Shown here: positions 40,911 to 52,949 of the stretch, piece by piece | Numbering within the stretch: position 1 is the stretch's first letter | How the letters are laid out: each line of letters begins with the position of its first letter | Source of the DNA: Apteryx mantelli | Lineage: Eukaryota; Chordata; Aves; Apterygiformes; Apterygidae | Assembly: GCF_036417845.1 (NCBI RefSeq) | Contig: NC_089979.1 | Coordinates: forward strand, 24,555,958 to 24,619,957 | Length of the DNA stretch: 64,000 bases | Direction: 5' to 3' | Made by a program: the position numbers and the translations under genes | The notes under the pieces: model-generated | Databases searched by the model: none | What the model was told of the DNA's origin: nothing | What the model saw: the letters and a program-made list of their open reading frames with translations, nothing else

Positions 40911-43900
40911 GCATTCAGAAAAATATCCGTCTTCCACAGATTAAAAAATAGTCTGCAGGATGAAAATTCTCCAAAAAGTCTTTAAAAAGGGGGGGGGGGG
41001 GGCAGAAAGCTATTAGTGGGAAAAGTGGCCTTACGGGATAAAAGTGCCCGCTCTGATTTTAGACTTCTCAGTTCCAGGAAAAGGGCTGACTGCATACCTA
41101 GTTAAAACCAGTTCTAGTTTTGTGACAGACAGGTGGCCAAAATGCCAACACATGGTTGAATATAGCATCCCATATGCTGCTCCAGGCTGATGCAGTGCAA
41201 AATTAGCTCAGGTTAAAACACTGGGAGAACCCTTTTTAATTCCCAGCAATATAATGGGCTAAATCATAATGCATATTAACTAATATTGATTGGACAAGTG
41301 GTACTTTTCAGGACTGTAGTCATCGAGAAACAGACAATGAGCACAGTAGTGGTACTATGTTGACTCTCCTCTCTCACAATAATGAACAGCTGGAACTTCC
41401 ACAGTTTACAACCAGTCTGACATTGTAAAGAAACAAGAGCAAATATTTGGAAATCTAATCGTATAACAGAGCTGAATGCTGACAAGAGAACCCCACTCTA
41501 AAGTAGTATACTCCTTTATAGCACATGGGCCTCTATATAGCAGAACAAACTATATGCTATTGAAATCCTGTTTTGCTGCCTAGACTCTGAATGATTGACA
41601 AGCATAAATTTCAGTCATTTGACTTCCTCAAGGCTTCAGATGGGCTTTTGAAGCAAAGATTAAGAGATTATAAAGAAATATGTTTTATACAATATGATCA
41701 ACTCTGTCCCCCAGCTAACATTTGAGGTACTTCTGGTCTCACATCTGTGTAAAAATAAACATGCTTATTTTACACATTTCAGTAATCTAACCTCTCATCA
41801 ACATGGAGATAGCGAGGAAGAAGACTGGACCTATTGTTCATGGGGGGCGTTCCACTATTTTTCGACACAAATCATTTGTAAAATTACGAGAGCCCCCATA
41901 AGTCAATGTAAGAGGGAGTTTGGGGTCTAAAAAGGAGGACCAGCACTTACAAAGGAAGAGATTAAGCCTTATTCTATTTTTTTCATGCAAATATTCTCTA
42001 TTTAATTGTTCCATTGCATACCTATATTTCAAGGAAGTGTCAATGGTTTTCTTGTGTTTGAGCAACACAGTCAGTGAGATCGATGAATTGCAAAACGTTT
42101 GCTGATACACATCACACAATCAGACAGATTCACTTGAGTTGTCTTTTATTTGCTGGTATCTATTCCCACTACTTAATAGATTCTGCTCCCTCTTCTGGCC
42201 GGCAACATAATAAAAGAAATTGTTTCCCCTTTTTGAATACGATTTTGAGCATGGGGAGTTGAGAAATGGAAAAGAAAATTCGTATTACTTTGGCAGGACA
42301 GAGAGATCTGAGCTACACTTCCACTGAATCACCATATTTGGATTGCTCTGTAACAGAGGCTTACAGTATTTGTGGTAAAAGCTGAAAAAATAATCACTGG
42401 TATTTTTTGTTCAGTTCACTGGTGAGCACTTGGGGGGAGGGCAGGAGAGAGGGAGAGAGGAAGGGAGGTGCAAGGAAGGAAAGACAATCTATCAGCTTCG
42501 CTCTATCTTTACACATCTCCTTTTCAAAATTGTACTGCGCCTTCTCAGTTTTGTTCAAAAGAATATTGCAGAACTAAAAAAGGAAACGAACAGAGATTCC
42601 ATCTTTAGGAATAGTAGACTTGCCAAAATAGACTTAGATAATATTATATTAACTATAGCATCCAAAAGACACACTCAAAAAGGCCAGCATTTCCTCTCTT
42701 CTAATAGTAAAATCCAAAAGATTTGTCTCCAAAATAGATACTCCAGATTCTGACCATTTTTGCACCTTTTCAGGTCCTCTCACTTGCCTGGAGGTCAACA
42801 AGCACAGCCACTTGGGACCAAGGGCTTTCAAACCTTTTCTGGCCATCAAAGATGTTCCCCAAAAATCAGCTAACGTAAGAGAAGGTACAAATAGTTCTGC
42901 AATGTACATCCAAGACAGCAAAATCTTCACTGCTGCTGCTTTGAGGACTTCTTCTAAGGAGAGATTTCTCAGGCCTCTCAGAGGTGTATTTTGTCTGACG
43001 AAACTCCCCAATACAACTTCTGAGGTGTATCAGAAAAGACAGCTCAGTGATAATACAGCTTGCTAGTAAGCACGCGAGGTAAGGGCTTGTAATAGAAGCA
43101 ATATTGTTTTTACACTGAAAGGAACTTGCACTGAAAAACAGTGTATTATTTTAGCTGAAGCATTGTCTATACATCTGATGCTTTGTTTGCTCGCTGGACA
43201 GTGAAATTAAGCAATGATTCATTCAGCCTTTAAATGCTTTGCTATCTGTGAATTTTGTAAAATTTCAGATTTTTACATCATGGTCATTTCCAGTTTATGG
43301 TGTCTTATCTATCTTGATTGCCTTTCATTATAGAATGTATTCCAGCTTGTTGGGGCGCAGATTTTCTTTGTACCATTTTTCCATCGCTTTCGGTTATAAT
43401 GAGAGTGGACGCTCGATCCACAGTGGAACCCTGCACAGAAAACCAGGTAGGTCGGAGCAGCAATCAACGTTCACAAAAGCCAGCATTTGCCAGTGTGCCG
43501 CTAGCTGCAAACAAACAGTGAACTGGGCTTTAAAACTAAAGCTCTTTTTAAAGCGGCTATTTCCAAACTTACTTTTAGTCACAAACTTGAAACACTATTA
43601 AATACTAAGCAGAAGTATTCCTCTGGAAGTTGCACACAAACTAAGGCTGGACCCTTGTAGTGGTCTCTCAGCTGCCGGTATTCAAACTCGCGGGTCCAAT
43701 TCTGGAATCCTTTGTTCAGTCCGAGTCCAAGGGAGTGAGCGTTTGCCAGAGAAAAATGTGTGAGATCAGATCTTGTGATCTGGTAAAAATTCCACTTGCC
43801 ATGAAAAGAACCTTGTTTTCAAACACATTCCAGAGTTCCTACAAGGTGAGCGGTTCTTTCAACTCTCGTGCATTTGAGATGAACCTTTCTTTTAAGAGAC

Positions 43901-44424
43901 TCCAGCTAAGAGCCCCCACACCGCCTGCGCTCGCAGAGCACCGGGGCCTCTGCACACATTGTTATGAGAGAGGACTGCAGTTCTTCTCTTAGCGAAACAG
44001 CTACTCATTGAATAGTTCTTCATTATCTAAGAGATAACCAGGAAATATTTAATAAATATATTACCCATTGCATCAAAAATAAATATCATTTATAAAACAT
44101 TCATTATCTTTTGCTTGTCATCATAATACAGTGTATATAAATGTGCCCAGTACAGATGATATTTACAAATGCTTGCCTGAAATTTTTCCAATTAATGTAT
44201 TCCCCCAATTACATTAACATAAATCACTGCATAAAATGCATAAAATCATAATGCAACTTCTTGCATATTTATGCCACCAGCATATACCAAAGAGGAAACT
44301 AATGATCTTATGAGCATACAAAAAGTCTTCAGATAGGAAGAATGGCTTTAGGTAAGTCTTAAAGTGGCACTTACTCCAACTTAACCCGACAGCATTTGAC
44401 AACTGGAGCCAATGTTTACTTGAG
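40911..44424. other. Gene-free sequence between CR1 remnant and GDF6 3' end
   Basis: Holds the G14 run and a purine-rich stretch at about 42430-42485. The AT-rich 43990-44424 part may be distal 3' UTR or immediate downstream flank of GDF6. No coding frames are supported. Confidence 0.6.
40989..41002. repeat. G homopolymer (14)
   Basis: Fourteen consecutive G bases between AAAAA and CAGAAA, just beyond the upper end of the decayed CR1 element. Confidence 0.9.
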
Positions 44425-44491
44425 AACTCATAATTACTTAATCAAATAATAGAACATATAAAAGCAAGTTGACTTTTTGAAAAAAAAAAAG

Positions 44492-44497
44492 TTTAAT
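44492..44497 (-). terminator. Alternative polyadenylation signal ATTAAA
   Basis: TTTAAT on the plus strand reads ATTAAA on the minus strand, followed downstream by a T-rich run (complement of the A run at 44481-44490), which suits a downstream U-rich element. It would give a 3' UTR of about 1.55 kb. This is weaker than the AATAAA at 44950. Confidence 0.3.
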
Positions 44498-44949
44498 AAT
44501 ACAGTAATAGTTGTAGTATCGTCCAGTAAAGGTGTATCGTAAAAATGTTCTGAATATTAATTTACCTCAGATAACTTTAGAGTTGTAAATACTTTCATTA
44601 TAGTGAGGTAGACAGTAAAAAAAAACCCTTTTTTTTCCCTCCATTATTAGCACAGAATTTAAATCTTGTAATAATATTTTAAGAAAATGATAATGTTAAG
44701 TAAGAATGAAATATTTGATTAATGCTTAATTCTGTACAACTCAAATATAAACTTTAAAAAATATTAGAAATTATAACATTTTGAGTGCATAAAATGTTTT
44801 GTACATTAAAAAAAAGAAATGCATGTTGTTCATCTCCATTTTGCACTTTTCAGTCTGTTTAAATAAACAAATATTTACAACTTTTATATGAACAACAGTG
44901 CATCCAAAGCAAAATGTGCATTTTAAATTATTGCTCCTGGTCGAGTCTT

Positions 44950-44955
44950 TTTATT
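44950..44955 (-). terminator. Candidate polyadenylation signal AATAAA for GDF6
   Basis: TTTATT on the plus strand reads AATAAA on the minus strand, about 1.07 kb after the stop codon. It is the only canonical hexamer I found between the stop codon and about 44.0 kb. Cleavage would be expected around 44925-44940. Position and orientation support it; there is no transcript evidence. Confidence 0.45.
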
Positions 44956-46023
44956 ATCATTTTATATTATTATTCTCTTCTCTCTCTCTTTTTTTTTCCA
45001 CCTGTTTGTAGCTCTGCAAAACCAGATAAGCTAACAATTCTAGAAATCAGTGGGGGAAAGCCTGAAACTACAGACATAATAGTTACATTAAGAAAGGGCT
45101 AGGCATGCTTCGAAGTGCACTTTCCTCAGGTGAAGCCATAGTTGAGACCACAGGTGGGAAAGAAACAGAAATTCTACATAAATGCCTTTTCCAGCACGAC
45201 GATGGCAGATAATACTGCTGCAGGTTGACAGAGCTACCTGGCTGGAGCTTCCTAGCGAACCTGTTGTTGCACTGCTGCGCTCTTCGCGGACTCCAAGGAG
45301 TTTCCGTTCCCATTCACCCCCGGCCGTGCTTTCTGCAACACTTCGCTCTTTTCACAGTTTTTCATTACTGCCTTAAAATATAACCTAACTGGTAATTACA
45401 ATCTCGAACAATTCTTTTTTTTTTTTTTCCTTTTGTCTCTTTTTCTCCTTTGAAAGAGAGGGGAGTGGCCGTAGGCTATTTCTGGCCGGTAATCTTGCAG
45501 GAATGTGAAAGAGAGAGGGCAGAAATGAAACAGCCCTTTTCGGAGAAACTTCAGAGCCAGGGGTTCGTCTGCTCCCGCTCCCTCCCCCGGCCGCTCCTGT
45601 AGCTCGGGGAATTGCCGCCCCCTCGGCGGGAGGGACAGATCGCCAGATAAACGCGGCCCAGGGGCTGCGGGGCCTCTCCGCCGCGCTCGCTCCCGCCCGG
45701 CGAGGCCTCCGCGGCCGCAGGTGCCCACCTCAGCCCCGCGCCGGCCCCTCACCGCGGCGCCGGGGCCGCTCGCTCCCCGCTGCCGCCCGCGGGCGCGGCC
45801 GTGCCGCGAGGGGCGGGCGGGAGGAGGCGGCCGCGGCCCCACGTGCTGGCCGCCCCGCGCCGCGCCGCGCCGGCCCCGCGCTGCCGCCCGCCCCGTCGCG
45901 CGGGGGCGCCGGGCCGCGGCCGGCGGGCGCCGCTTTCCTCGCCGCGACGACGCTCCCCGGCGGGCGGCCCTCGCCCGCCGCCGCTCGGCCGCAGGGAGCC
46001 CGGCTCCCGCCGGGGGCCGCCCG

Positions 46024-46895
46024 CTACCTGCAGCCGCAGGACTCCACCACCATGTCCTCGTACTGCTTGTACACCACGTTGTTGCCCGCGTCGATGTAGA
46101 GGATGCTGATGGGCGTGAGCTTGGTGGGCACGCAGCAGCTGGGCGGCGTGGAGCCGGGGTCCATGGAGTTCATGAGGGTCTGGATGATGGCGTGGTTCGT
46201 GGGCTCCAGGTGGGAGCGCAGCGGGAAGTCACAGACGCCCTCGCAGTGGTAGGCCTCGTACTCGAGGGGGGCGATAATCCAGTCGTCCCAGCCCAGCTCC
46301 TTGAAGTTGACGTGCAGCGGCTTCCTGCTGCAGCGCAGCCGCGACTTCTTGCCGTGCCGCTTGCCGTGGCGGCTGGCGAAGGCGGTGCGGCGCTGGCGCC
46401 GCGCCGAGCGGCGCAGGGCGGCGGGCGGCGGCGGGCCCAGCTCGGCGCGGGGCTCCCCCAGCAGGCTGCCGCGCCGCGAGCGGCTGAACACCACGAGCAG
46501 CGCCCGCTCCTGCGGCGCCCGCACCCGCCGCCCGAAGCCCAGGCCCCGCAGGTCCAGCCAGCGCGGCGGCGGCCGCCCGCCGCCCGCCGAGGCGCGCAGC
46601 TCCAGGCACAGCTGCTTCCAGGGCCGCTGCCCCCGCAGGCCCTGCCGCACGTCGAAGACCTCCCAGCCGGCGGCGGGGGCCGCCCGCAGGTCCAGCGTGC
46701 GCGAGTCCAGCGGCCGCGGCGAGAGGCAGGGGAAGAGCTGCACGTGCGGCAGGGCGGCGGGCGGCGGCGGCGGGCGGCCGCCGGGGGCGCGGCGGAAGAG
46801 CCGCAGCTCGGCCCCCACCAGCTCCTCTGTGTCTGAGAGCGTCGATACATCAAACAAATACTTCTGTCTCCTTAAAGGAGTGGGCGAGAGATCGT
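46024..46895 (-). CDS. GDF6: GDF6 coding exon 2: propeptide remainder and mature cystine-knot ligand
   Basis: This exon encodes the end of codon 113 to residue 402, with stop TAG at 46024-46026. The acceptor is a pyrimidine-rich tract ending CTCGCAG, and exon 2 starts at 46895. The reading begins [18 protein letters not shown]. Residues 113-282 are propeptide with a [10 protein letters not shown] motif and proline/glycine-rich inserts. RRQRR (278-282) is the convertase site. The mature ligand is residues 283-402 (120 aa), starting [16 protein letters not shown]. It carries [18 protein letters not shown] and ends ESCGCR. All seven cysteines are present (mature positions 19, 48, 52, 84, 85, 117, 119). 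The first of the adjacent pair is the one that links dimers in this family. The basic N-terminus and the [11 protein letters not shown] and [12 protein letters not shown] sequences fit GDF6 better than GDF5 or GDF7. The family signals through BMP type I/II receptors and SMAD1/5/8 in joint, skull, spine and eye patterning. At 402 residues it is shorter than the roughly 455 residues of mammalian GDF6; the difference is in the propeptide. Confidence 0.97.
46027..46386 (-). other. GDF6: Mature GDF6 peptide (TGF-beta/BMP cystine-knot domain)
   Basis: This is the 120-codon segment after the RRQRR cleavage site. It is the active, disulfide-linked dimeric ligand and is by far the best-conserved part of the window. 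Seven cysteines are in the standard BMP spacing. No N-glycosylation sequon is seen within it. The lysine/arginine-rich first 18 residues would be expected to bind heparan sulfate, by analogy with other BMPs. Confidence 0.95.
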
Positions 46896-47699
46896 CTGCG
46901 AGATAAAAAATAATTACAGTCAGTTTCACTCAAGGGGATCTTCCGAGAGGTCTCCCGGCAGGGAAGGGGCGGGCGCGCCGCGGGGGGCCAGCTAGGGCCG
47001 CTCCTGCCGCCCCCCGCGCCGGGGCGGCCCCGGCCCCGGCCCCGGCCCGGTCACAGCGGTCCCCGCGGCTCCCTCCCTCCCGAGCGGGCGGCAGGGAAAA
47101 GAGGAGAAGAGGAGGCAGGAGAGGTATGGAAAGACCCGCAGCCGCCCCGGGGACGGGGGGGAGCCCCCGCTCCGCGCACACCCGCCGCACCGCGGGGCGG
47201 TAATAAGCCGCTGCTCGCGCTGTATACACGCACGTATATATCCTGCTCCGAGGGGAGAACCTGGACTTCTTTTTTGACAGATTCGTGCACGAAGTGTAGC
47301 GCAGAAAGCAAACCACATTCCCCTGAGCTGCTTTCCAATAAAATGTTTACAACACAGCAAATACAAAAATTCCCAAAGCCCCTGGGTTTCCCCAGAAGCT
47401 AGTAAAGCTTGTGTATATTTCAATAGTAAAAGTGTCACTGGAGCCTCTGTCTGGCAGCCCCTCGCCGCTTTTCCAAGCACAGCCTACTCCAGAGGTAGAA
47501 ATGGAGACTAAAGAAATGCACAGCTCCCTGTTATTTATCGATTTCAAAGGTCATTGGTATTTCTAATCAGTGTGTTTCACAACTTCAGGTCTCCCTGACA
47601 GGTCTGGGGGAGCCTGCTTGGGGGCAGGAGGGACTGCTGGATGATTTATGTAAACCAAGACCTTCGGACATGCCAAAGCAATGTACAAATCAGTGCGGA

Positions 47700-49700
47700 T
47701 TAACATACTCGAAAGTCGCCCTGCGCCACTGCCTGTTCCCAAAGGCGCGACCACGGCGTGGAGTTCAACGGGGACAGCGGGAATTGCCGGGGAAGAAACG
47801 TCGCCGCCGCCCCAGGGCAGGGCAGCGGGCAGCAGTGCCGGTGTGCCGGGCTCAGCGTTTCCCTCGTCCCCTGCGGAGCCGGCGGCGAGGCCCCGCTCTG
47901 GGCCCGGCCGCGCCGGGCACCCTTGCGGCGTCCCCCGCCCGCGGGGCTCGGTGCTTCGGCCCGGCAGGCGCTCGCACACCGCCCCTGCCCCAGGGCGACG
48001 GGGCTGGGCCCCCCTCCTGGCCCCCAGCCTGGCACTCAGGGTCACCGGGGAGAAGGAGTTTGGGGTCGCACCCGATCCCCGTCCTTCTACCAGCCTCGCT
48101 GCAGCGCAACTTCGCCCCCGCCGTGACCGTGTGTCAGGGCAAGCGCTGCATAAATAGGTCAGTTCCTTTACGCATCCCCGGGAATTTGGACCGAGGCCTG
48201 GACAGTCCCAGCCCCCGCCTTCCACTTCAGACTCCGCGGTTTCCCCCCAGCGAGGCTGCGCCTTCCCCGGCGAAGATCACCCGGCAGGAGCAACCCCCGG
48301 GCCCCCCCGCAGCCCGGGACAGCCCTGCCTCCGCGCACCCTGCGCGGGGGCGTCCCGCGGTGTGCGCGCCACCGAGTCTGCACAAAGCACCCCCCCCCCC
48401 AAAAAAAAGAGAGAATACCCCTGGTGACCACAACAGCTGCTAAAACGATCCACTGAAAAGTGAAATTCAGCGGGAGCTGCCTCTATTCACTGCAGGGACC
48501 CGACCGGCATTCGACCCATGGGCCGCATGTCGGTTTGGGGGTGTTTTTCCCCCTTCACACGGTGCGGCTTCTCCCGCGGGCGGGGGCGCCCTGCGGCCCC
48601 CCCGGGCCGGAGCGGACGGCTCCACCGTCGGGCGCCCGTCCTGCACGGCCGACCCGCAGGGCTTGCCCGGCTCCCTGCAGGGAGCCCCGCTGCGGGGTCG
48701 GCGCTCCGCCGGCTGCGGGAGGAGGCGACTGGCAGCCCGGGAGAGCTCCGGGGCCGTCTTCCCCCCTGCGAGGGGTCCCGGGCTGGACTGGGAGTTTCAG
48801 CCAGAAGGGGATGTGCATTCCTCGAGCAAGAATGCGCAGGGTTCAGGCAGTGCCCTGCCTCCCTCCTCCTCCTCCTCCTCCTCGCATTTCACTTTCACTG
48901 CGCCCAGCGCCGCGTTCAGCCGCAGAGGAGAGGGCATCTGAGACGGCGGAGGCAGATCTGGCCCCAGCAGAGCTGTAGCAGTGCTTTCTGCCCCCCACCT
49001 TTCTCCACTCCAGGGACCCTCGAGGGAACCTGTTCCCCACCCCCACCCCGGCTTTAGGGTGTGGGCAGAGCCGGCCTTGGGCACAGCTCCGCTTTCGAGG
49101 CATCTTTCTGCTGGGATTGGGGGTAGGGGTGTCTCAGGCTTGGTTTCAAAGTGGATGCTCGTCCTGTTTGGTACTCCCCTTTCGTGACGGGGTGGAGGTG
49201 GGGGGGAGCTGTGCCTCCAGCCCCGCGTCTCTCCGGAGCCAAACCCGCACCGCCATCCTACAGCCACCCTCTGGCCTCCCCCTGCTGTCCCGGGACTCGG
49301 GCGGGGGGTGGGGGGCGTCCCGCAGAGGCTGCGCGGAGCCCGCACTGCCCCCGCACGCACGGCAAAACCTCAGCCGCCCTCCCCGCCTGCCCACTCGCCG
49401 CCGGCCCGTCCTGCCGCCGCCCGGCTCCCCGCGCCCGCGGCGCTCCGCGGAGGAGCGCGGCCGCCGGCGTTGGGGCGGGCGGGGGGGCAGCAGCCTCTCT
49501 GCGCGGGGCGCACAGGTGGGAGCGCGGCCCCGGGCGCCCTCGGCGCAGGCGGGCTGCTGCGGCGCGGGGAGACGGCACCGTCGGGGGCGACTTCCAGGCA
49601 CGGGGCTAGACAGGAGGGAAACGGGGAAGGGCGGATATCCCCGCGGGTCCCTGTCGCTGAAAGCGACACGTCCGGGGCTATAAAGGCTCTGCAGACTCTT
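47700..49700. other. Intronic CpG-rich blocks
   Basis: Two adjoining GC- and CpG-dense blocks (about 47.70-48.38 and 48.54-49.68 kb) lie in the 3' third of the GDF6 intron. They include a (CCT)n run at 48858-48883 and a C run before AAAAAAAA at about 48390-48408. Many overlapping open frames on both strands come from base composition; none resembles a known protein. They could be an internal promoter or a Polycomb-type island. Confidence 0.6.
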
Positions 49701-50019
49701 ATTCGGCGGGGTAGGGGGCAAGTCAGCCCCGACCCTGCGATTATCGGGGGCTTTTTGGAGGGTGCGTTTAAAACCTGCTTTCAAACAACGTCTTCTGAAC
49801 TTGTAGCTATGTGGAGTTTGAACGATTTTCATTCCCGCTCCGTGATTCCGCCCCGTTTGGCACGGCACGCTGCGGGGCATGGTCGAAAGCAAGGGAAATG
49901 TGCCCCTGGGTAAGCAGGTCGCAACGCCAGGTTTAGGTAACACCGACCCTTCGGTCAAAAACTCCCAGCGATTCATACAATTCCTGTCACTCGCTCCTTT
50001 ATCAAAAAGGGGCAGGAAT

Positions 50020-50670
50020 CTCGATTATTTCAAATAAGCAGCTTTGAATTCGATCAGATAAACACTATTTATTCACTCTTGTAACCTAATAATTGCAGAT
50101 GAATGCATAATCCTAAACTATTATTGGCTCGTTCCCAACGCAGTCAAGAGGGTGGGAAAAACAGAGGAGAGAGGGAAGAGAAAGCAGTACCTCTAAAGCA
50201 TCCGGGACTCGGGGAGAGATGGAGCTGGTTTTCGGAAGCTTTCTTCCAGCGAAGCTGCTGCCTTCCCAGCACGCAAAGGGAGCGGTAACAACGAAGGCGC
50301 GAGGACGCCCTGGCTTTCTCTCTCCCTTTGTGTGAGGATCACCCACGTCTTGGGACTTCTTTATTTTTTTCCTTTAAACCAAAGAAGTGGCTGGAGTGAA
50401 ATGCGTCGTTTCAAACAGCCAATTCCAGATCTGCCTTTTTCTCAGGCCAGCTGAGGTTGTTATTATTGTTATTGCTGTTACTGAAACATTTGGAGAGAAC
50501 AGCAAAGGCATCTCTCATCCAGCCAGGCAGGGGAGAGCCACATAATGGACTGCAGGGACGTGTTTATATTTGTAACGTTAATTTAGATGAATGTTAGTTA
50601 CGTAATAAGTATTATTATTATTTCGACTCTCCACTGTTTATTTTTTCAGACGAAGATAAAATATTAGGGG
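50020..50670. promoter_or_regulatory. Candidate regulatory block in mid-intron of GDF6
   Basis: Two AT-rich stretches (50030-50150 and 50430-50670) contain AGATAAACACTATTTATT, CCTAATAATTGC, TTACGTAATAAG (a palindromic TTACGTAA at about 50598-50605) and TTATTATTGTTATTG. They are separated by ordinary sequence with a GC rise. No gene is seen. A role as an intronic enhancer is a guess from motifs and composition. Confidence 0.3.
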
Positions 50671-52602
50671 CGGGGAGGGGAGAGAAGAAGGGATCAGATC
50701 TAGCTGGAATTAAAGCATGTGTCACTGGTGGGAGAAGAAAGCAACCACACGACGATCTGCCCTTCCCAAAGTGTCCTGGGAAACAGGCATGCCTTGGTGT
50801 TTTTCGGGCGGGCAGGGGAAGGGCCGTGCCGCCGGGGGGCTTCCCCGGGCCCCCGCCCGCCTCTTCCGCGGGTTTCCTCTGCTTTGCGGTGGCGGCGGGT
50901 TTATCATCTCCAAGGTTAAATTCATTATTGGGTTGAGACGCTCCCTTTATCTCCGTGTGTGAACCACCTCCTGCTTCCCAGCTCCACTTTCTAGTAGACA
51001 GCCTGGACTTCGAGGCAAGCCGGGGGTTAACGAAGGCTACACAGTTTCCCTTTTCATGGCAGATCAGGTACTGGGCTCCCAGCCAATTCATCAGGGCTCA
51101 GATCTTAACTTTACATCACTGCAAATTATACCCAAACCACATTCAAGAAGAATTTTCCCATTCCCAAATTCTCTTTCAAGCCATATTTAAACTCGCAAAC
51201 CAAAAGCACATTTGCAGTGTAAAGACCCTTTGCAGACGCTCGCTCAACAATAATCTGGAAATTAAAACATATATCTCCCATAATTGTGACGGGCTGCCCA
51301 CACATTGTCTGCAGAGTCACAACGCTGACAGGTATTTCTTTCGGAGCGTTACCCTAGCTGTGGAAACAAGAGGCTGCCTCTCCATGTGTGGTATTTCGCC
51401 GAGGCTGAATTCCACATCTTGGAGCGCCTGCCTCGCCGTGGTTTTTTATTACATCGGTTGATTAGATTTAAATGTTTCGTTCGCCTCGCTATCAAGTAAC
51501 TGGGAAAGACCACACCTTCCTAGAACGAGTTCCTAATCCTGCCAAAATCTGAGCGAACTAATGGAGGGCTGTTTCCATTTTTTCCCCTGAGCGGGTAGGC
51601 ACATGGCTGGAATATATCTTTGATCACCGCTTTGCTCTATCTGCCCCGGCAACGCCGGCTTCGTTCTCCGGCGGCATCCTCGGCCACCCGCTCTCCTCCA
51701 CAGCCGCTTCCTATCTCGTTCCGAAATCCCACGAGCAAACTTCATCCTCCAGCTGCAGCCGCCCAGCGGCCACCGACCTGCCGCGGCCCTGCCACCGCGG
51801 GCGGCCCCGCGCTCCGCCGGCGGCAGCACCCGCGGGCAGCCCGGGCCCCCCAGCCCTGGCAGCCCCTCTCCGCCAGCAGCCGCCCCACGAGGCGGGCGGA
51901 GGCGGAGGGAGGTTTCCCTGGAGAGCTCCTACCTGCCGCCGGAGACCTTAATCGAGTCCCCGTCCCCACCCCCGTTTGCGAACGTTTCGCTACCCGAAAT
52001 ACTTCGATCGACGAGAAATCATGTTCTCCTGACCCCCCCTCCCTCCCCCAAAATTATTCCTGTTGCAAAAATTGGACTGAATGTTTCCGGCTCTGAGAGC
52101 TAAGGAAAGGAGAAAGCGGACGCTTTGGAGGATATTTCTGAGCGATAAATCCGGAAGCGCCGGGATGCATCAACACAACGTACAGATCTGGCCACAACCA
52201 GCGAGGACTGAACCGTCCTCTCCCGCTCAGAGACCAGATCTCAGGCACGCAGGGACTCCCAACCCACCCCGGTCTGCCGCGGAACCGACAGAGCAGCGAG
52301 CGCAAAGAAACGGGCATTTCTCCGTTCAGCTTATTTTCTCCTAAAGGACTACGAAGAGAGGAGGAAGATGAGGGAAGCGAGGCGCCCGGCGGCCCTGCCC
52401 AGCGCCGGGGTGTCGAGGCGGCAGCGGGCCGGCCCGGTGCCCCCGGCCCGCTCGGCTCCCCGTGACGGCCCGGCCGGCCGGCGCTGCGGCATCGCCCCGC
52501 GGGCGACGGGAGAGAAACCCACCTGAAACCAAAAGCTCGATCATCCCGCCCCCCAAAATAACCGCGGCCTCCCAGCAAGCCCCTCCGAGGGTTTTCCGAA
52601 GT

Positions 52603-52624
52603 TATAAATAAATAAATAAATAAA
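52603..52624. repeat. (AAAT)n microsatellite
   Basis: About five AAAT units in the GDF6 intron, directly beside a GC-rich block. Confidence 0.9.
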
Positions 52625-52900
52625 ATCGTAGGACCGAGTCCGAAACGAGTCATCGGAATTGCCTGACACATTTTGAATGGCCTCCCTCCGGCTAGCAGGA
52701 GCGGCTCCACGGTCCCGCACTGCCCCGCGAAGCTACCTGTGCTCCGGCGCGGCCGCGGGAGTTGCGTCTCCCACCGCGGAGGACAGGGCTTGTGCCCCCG
52801 GGGCGCGGCGGGGCTCCGCTCTCGCCCAGACCACCCTCCCTATCCCTTTCACTTCTTTGTCCGAATCCCCGCGCCTCTGCTCGCAGAGGGTTCGCAAAAG

Positions 52901-52949
52901 AAACCAAACCAAACCAAACCAAACCAAACCAAACCAAAAAAAAAACCAA
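52901..52949. repeat. (AAACC)n microsatellite with A run
   Basis: Seven AAACC units at 52901-52935, then an A run interrupted by CC. The array lies inside the GDF6 intron between two GC-rich blocks. Confidence 0.95.

Larger units (their letters stand above)
44425..46023 (-). other. GDF6: Probable GDF6 3' UTR
   Basis: This is the sequence immediately after the GDF6 stop codon. The proximal part (45440-46023) is very GC-rich and the distal part (about 44.4-45.4 kb) is AT-rich. Read on the minus strand, the distal part has ATTTA-type AU-rich motifs and a run of A (complement of the T run at 45413-45430). The lower limit is uncertain. It would be about 44.93 kb if the AATAAA at 44950-44955 is used, or about 44.47 kb if the ATTAAA at 44492-44497 is used. 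Confidence 0.55.
45560..47210. other. CpG island over GDF6 exon 2
   Basis: This is CpG-dense sequence spanning the end-proximal 3' UTR, all of coding exon 2 and about 300 bp of intron. Much of it is third-position GC in the proline/arginine/glycine-rich propeptide, but the density continues beyond the coding part on both sides. Limits are by eye. Confidence 0.75.

Noticed and set aside
45721-46836. 371-codon plus-strand frame antisense to GDF6 exon 2
   Set aside because: It mirrors the GC-rich coding exon, and the low-complexity Ala/Arg/Pro/Gly content is a composition artefact.
46896-46929. Extra N-terminal codons of the exon 2 frame, beginning with an ATG at 46929
   Set aside because: They include the polypyrimidine tract and CAG acceptor, so they are intronic.
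47563-49976. Many 100-276-codon frames on both strands in the intron
   Set aside because: CpG-rich DNA is poor in stop codons. The frames overlap each other and match no family.
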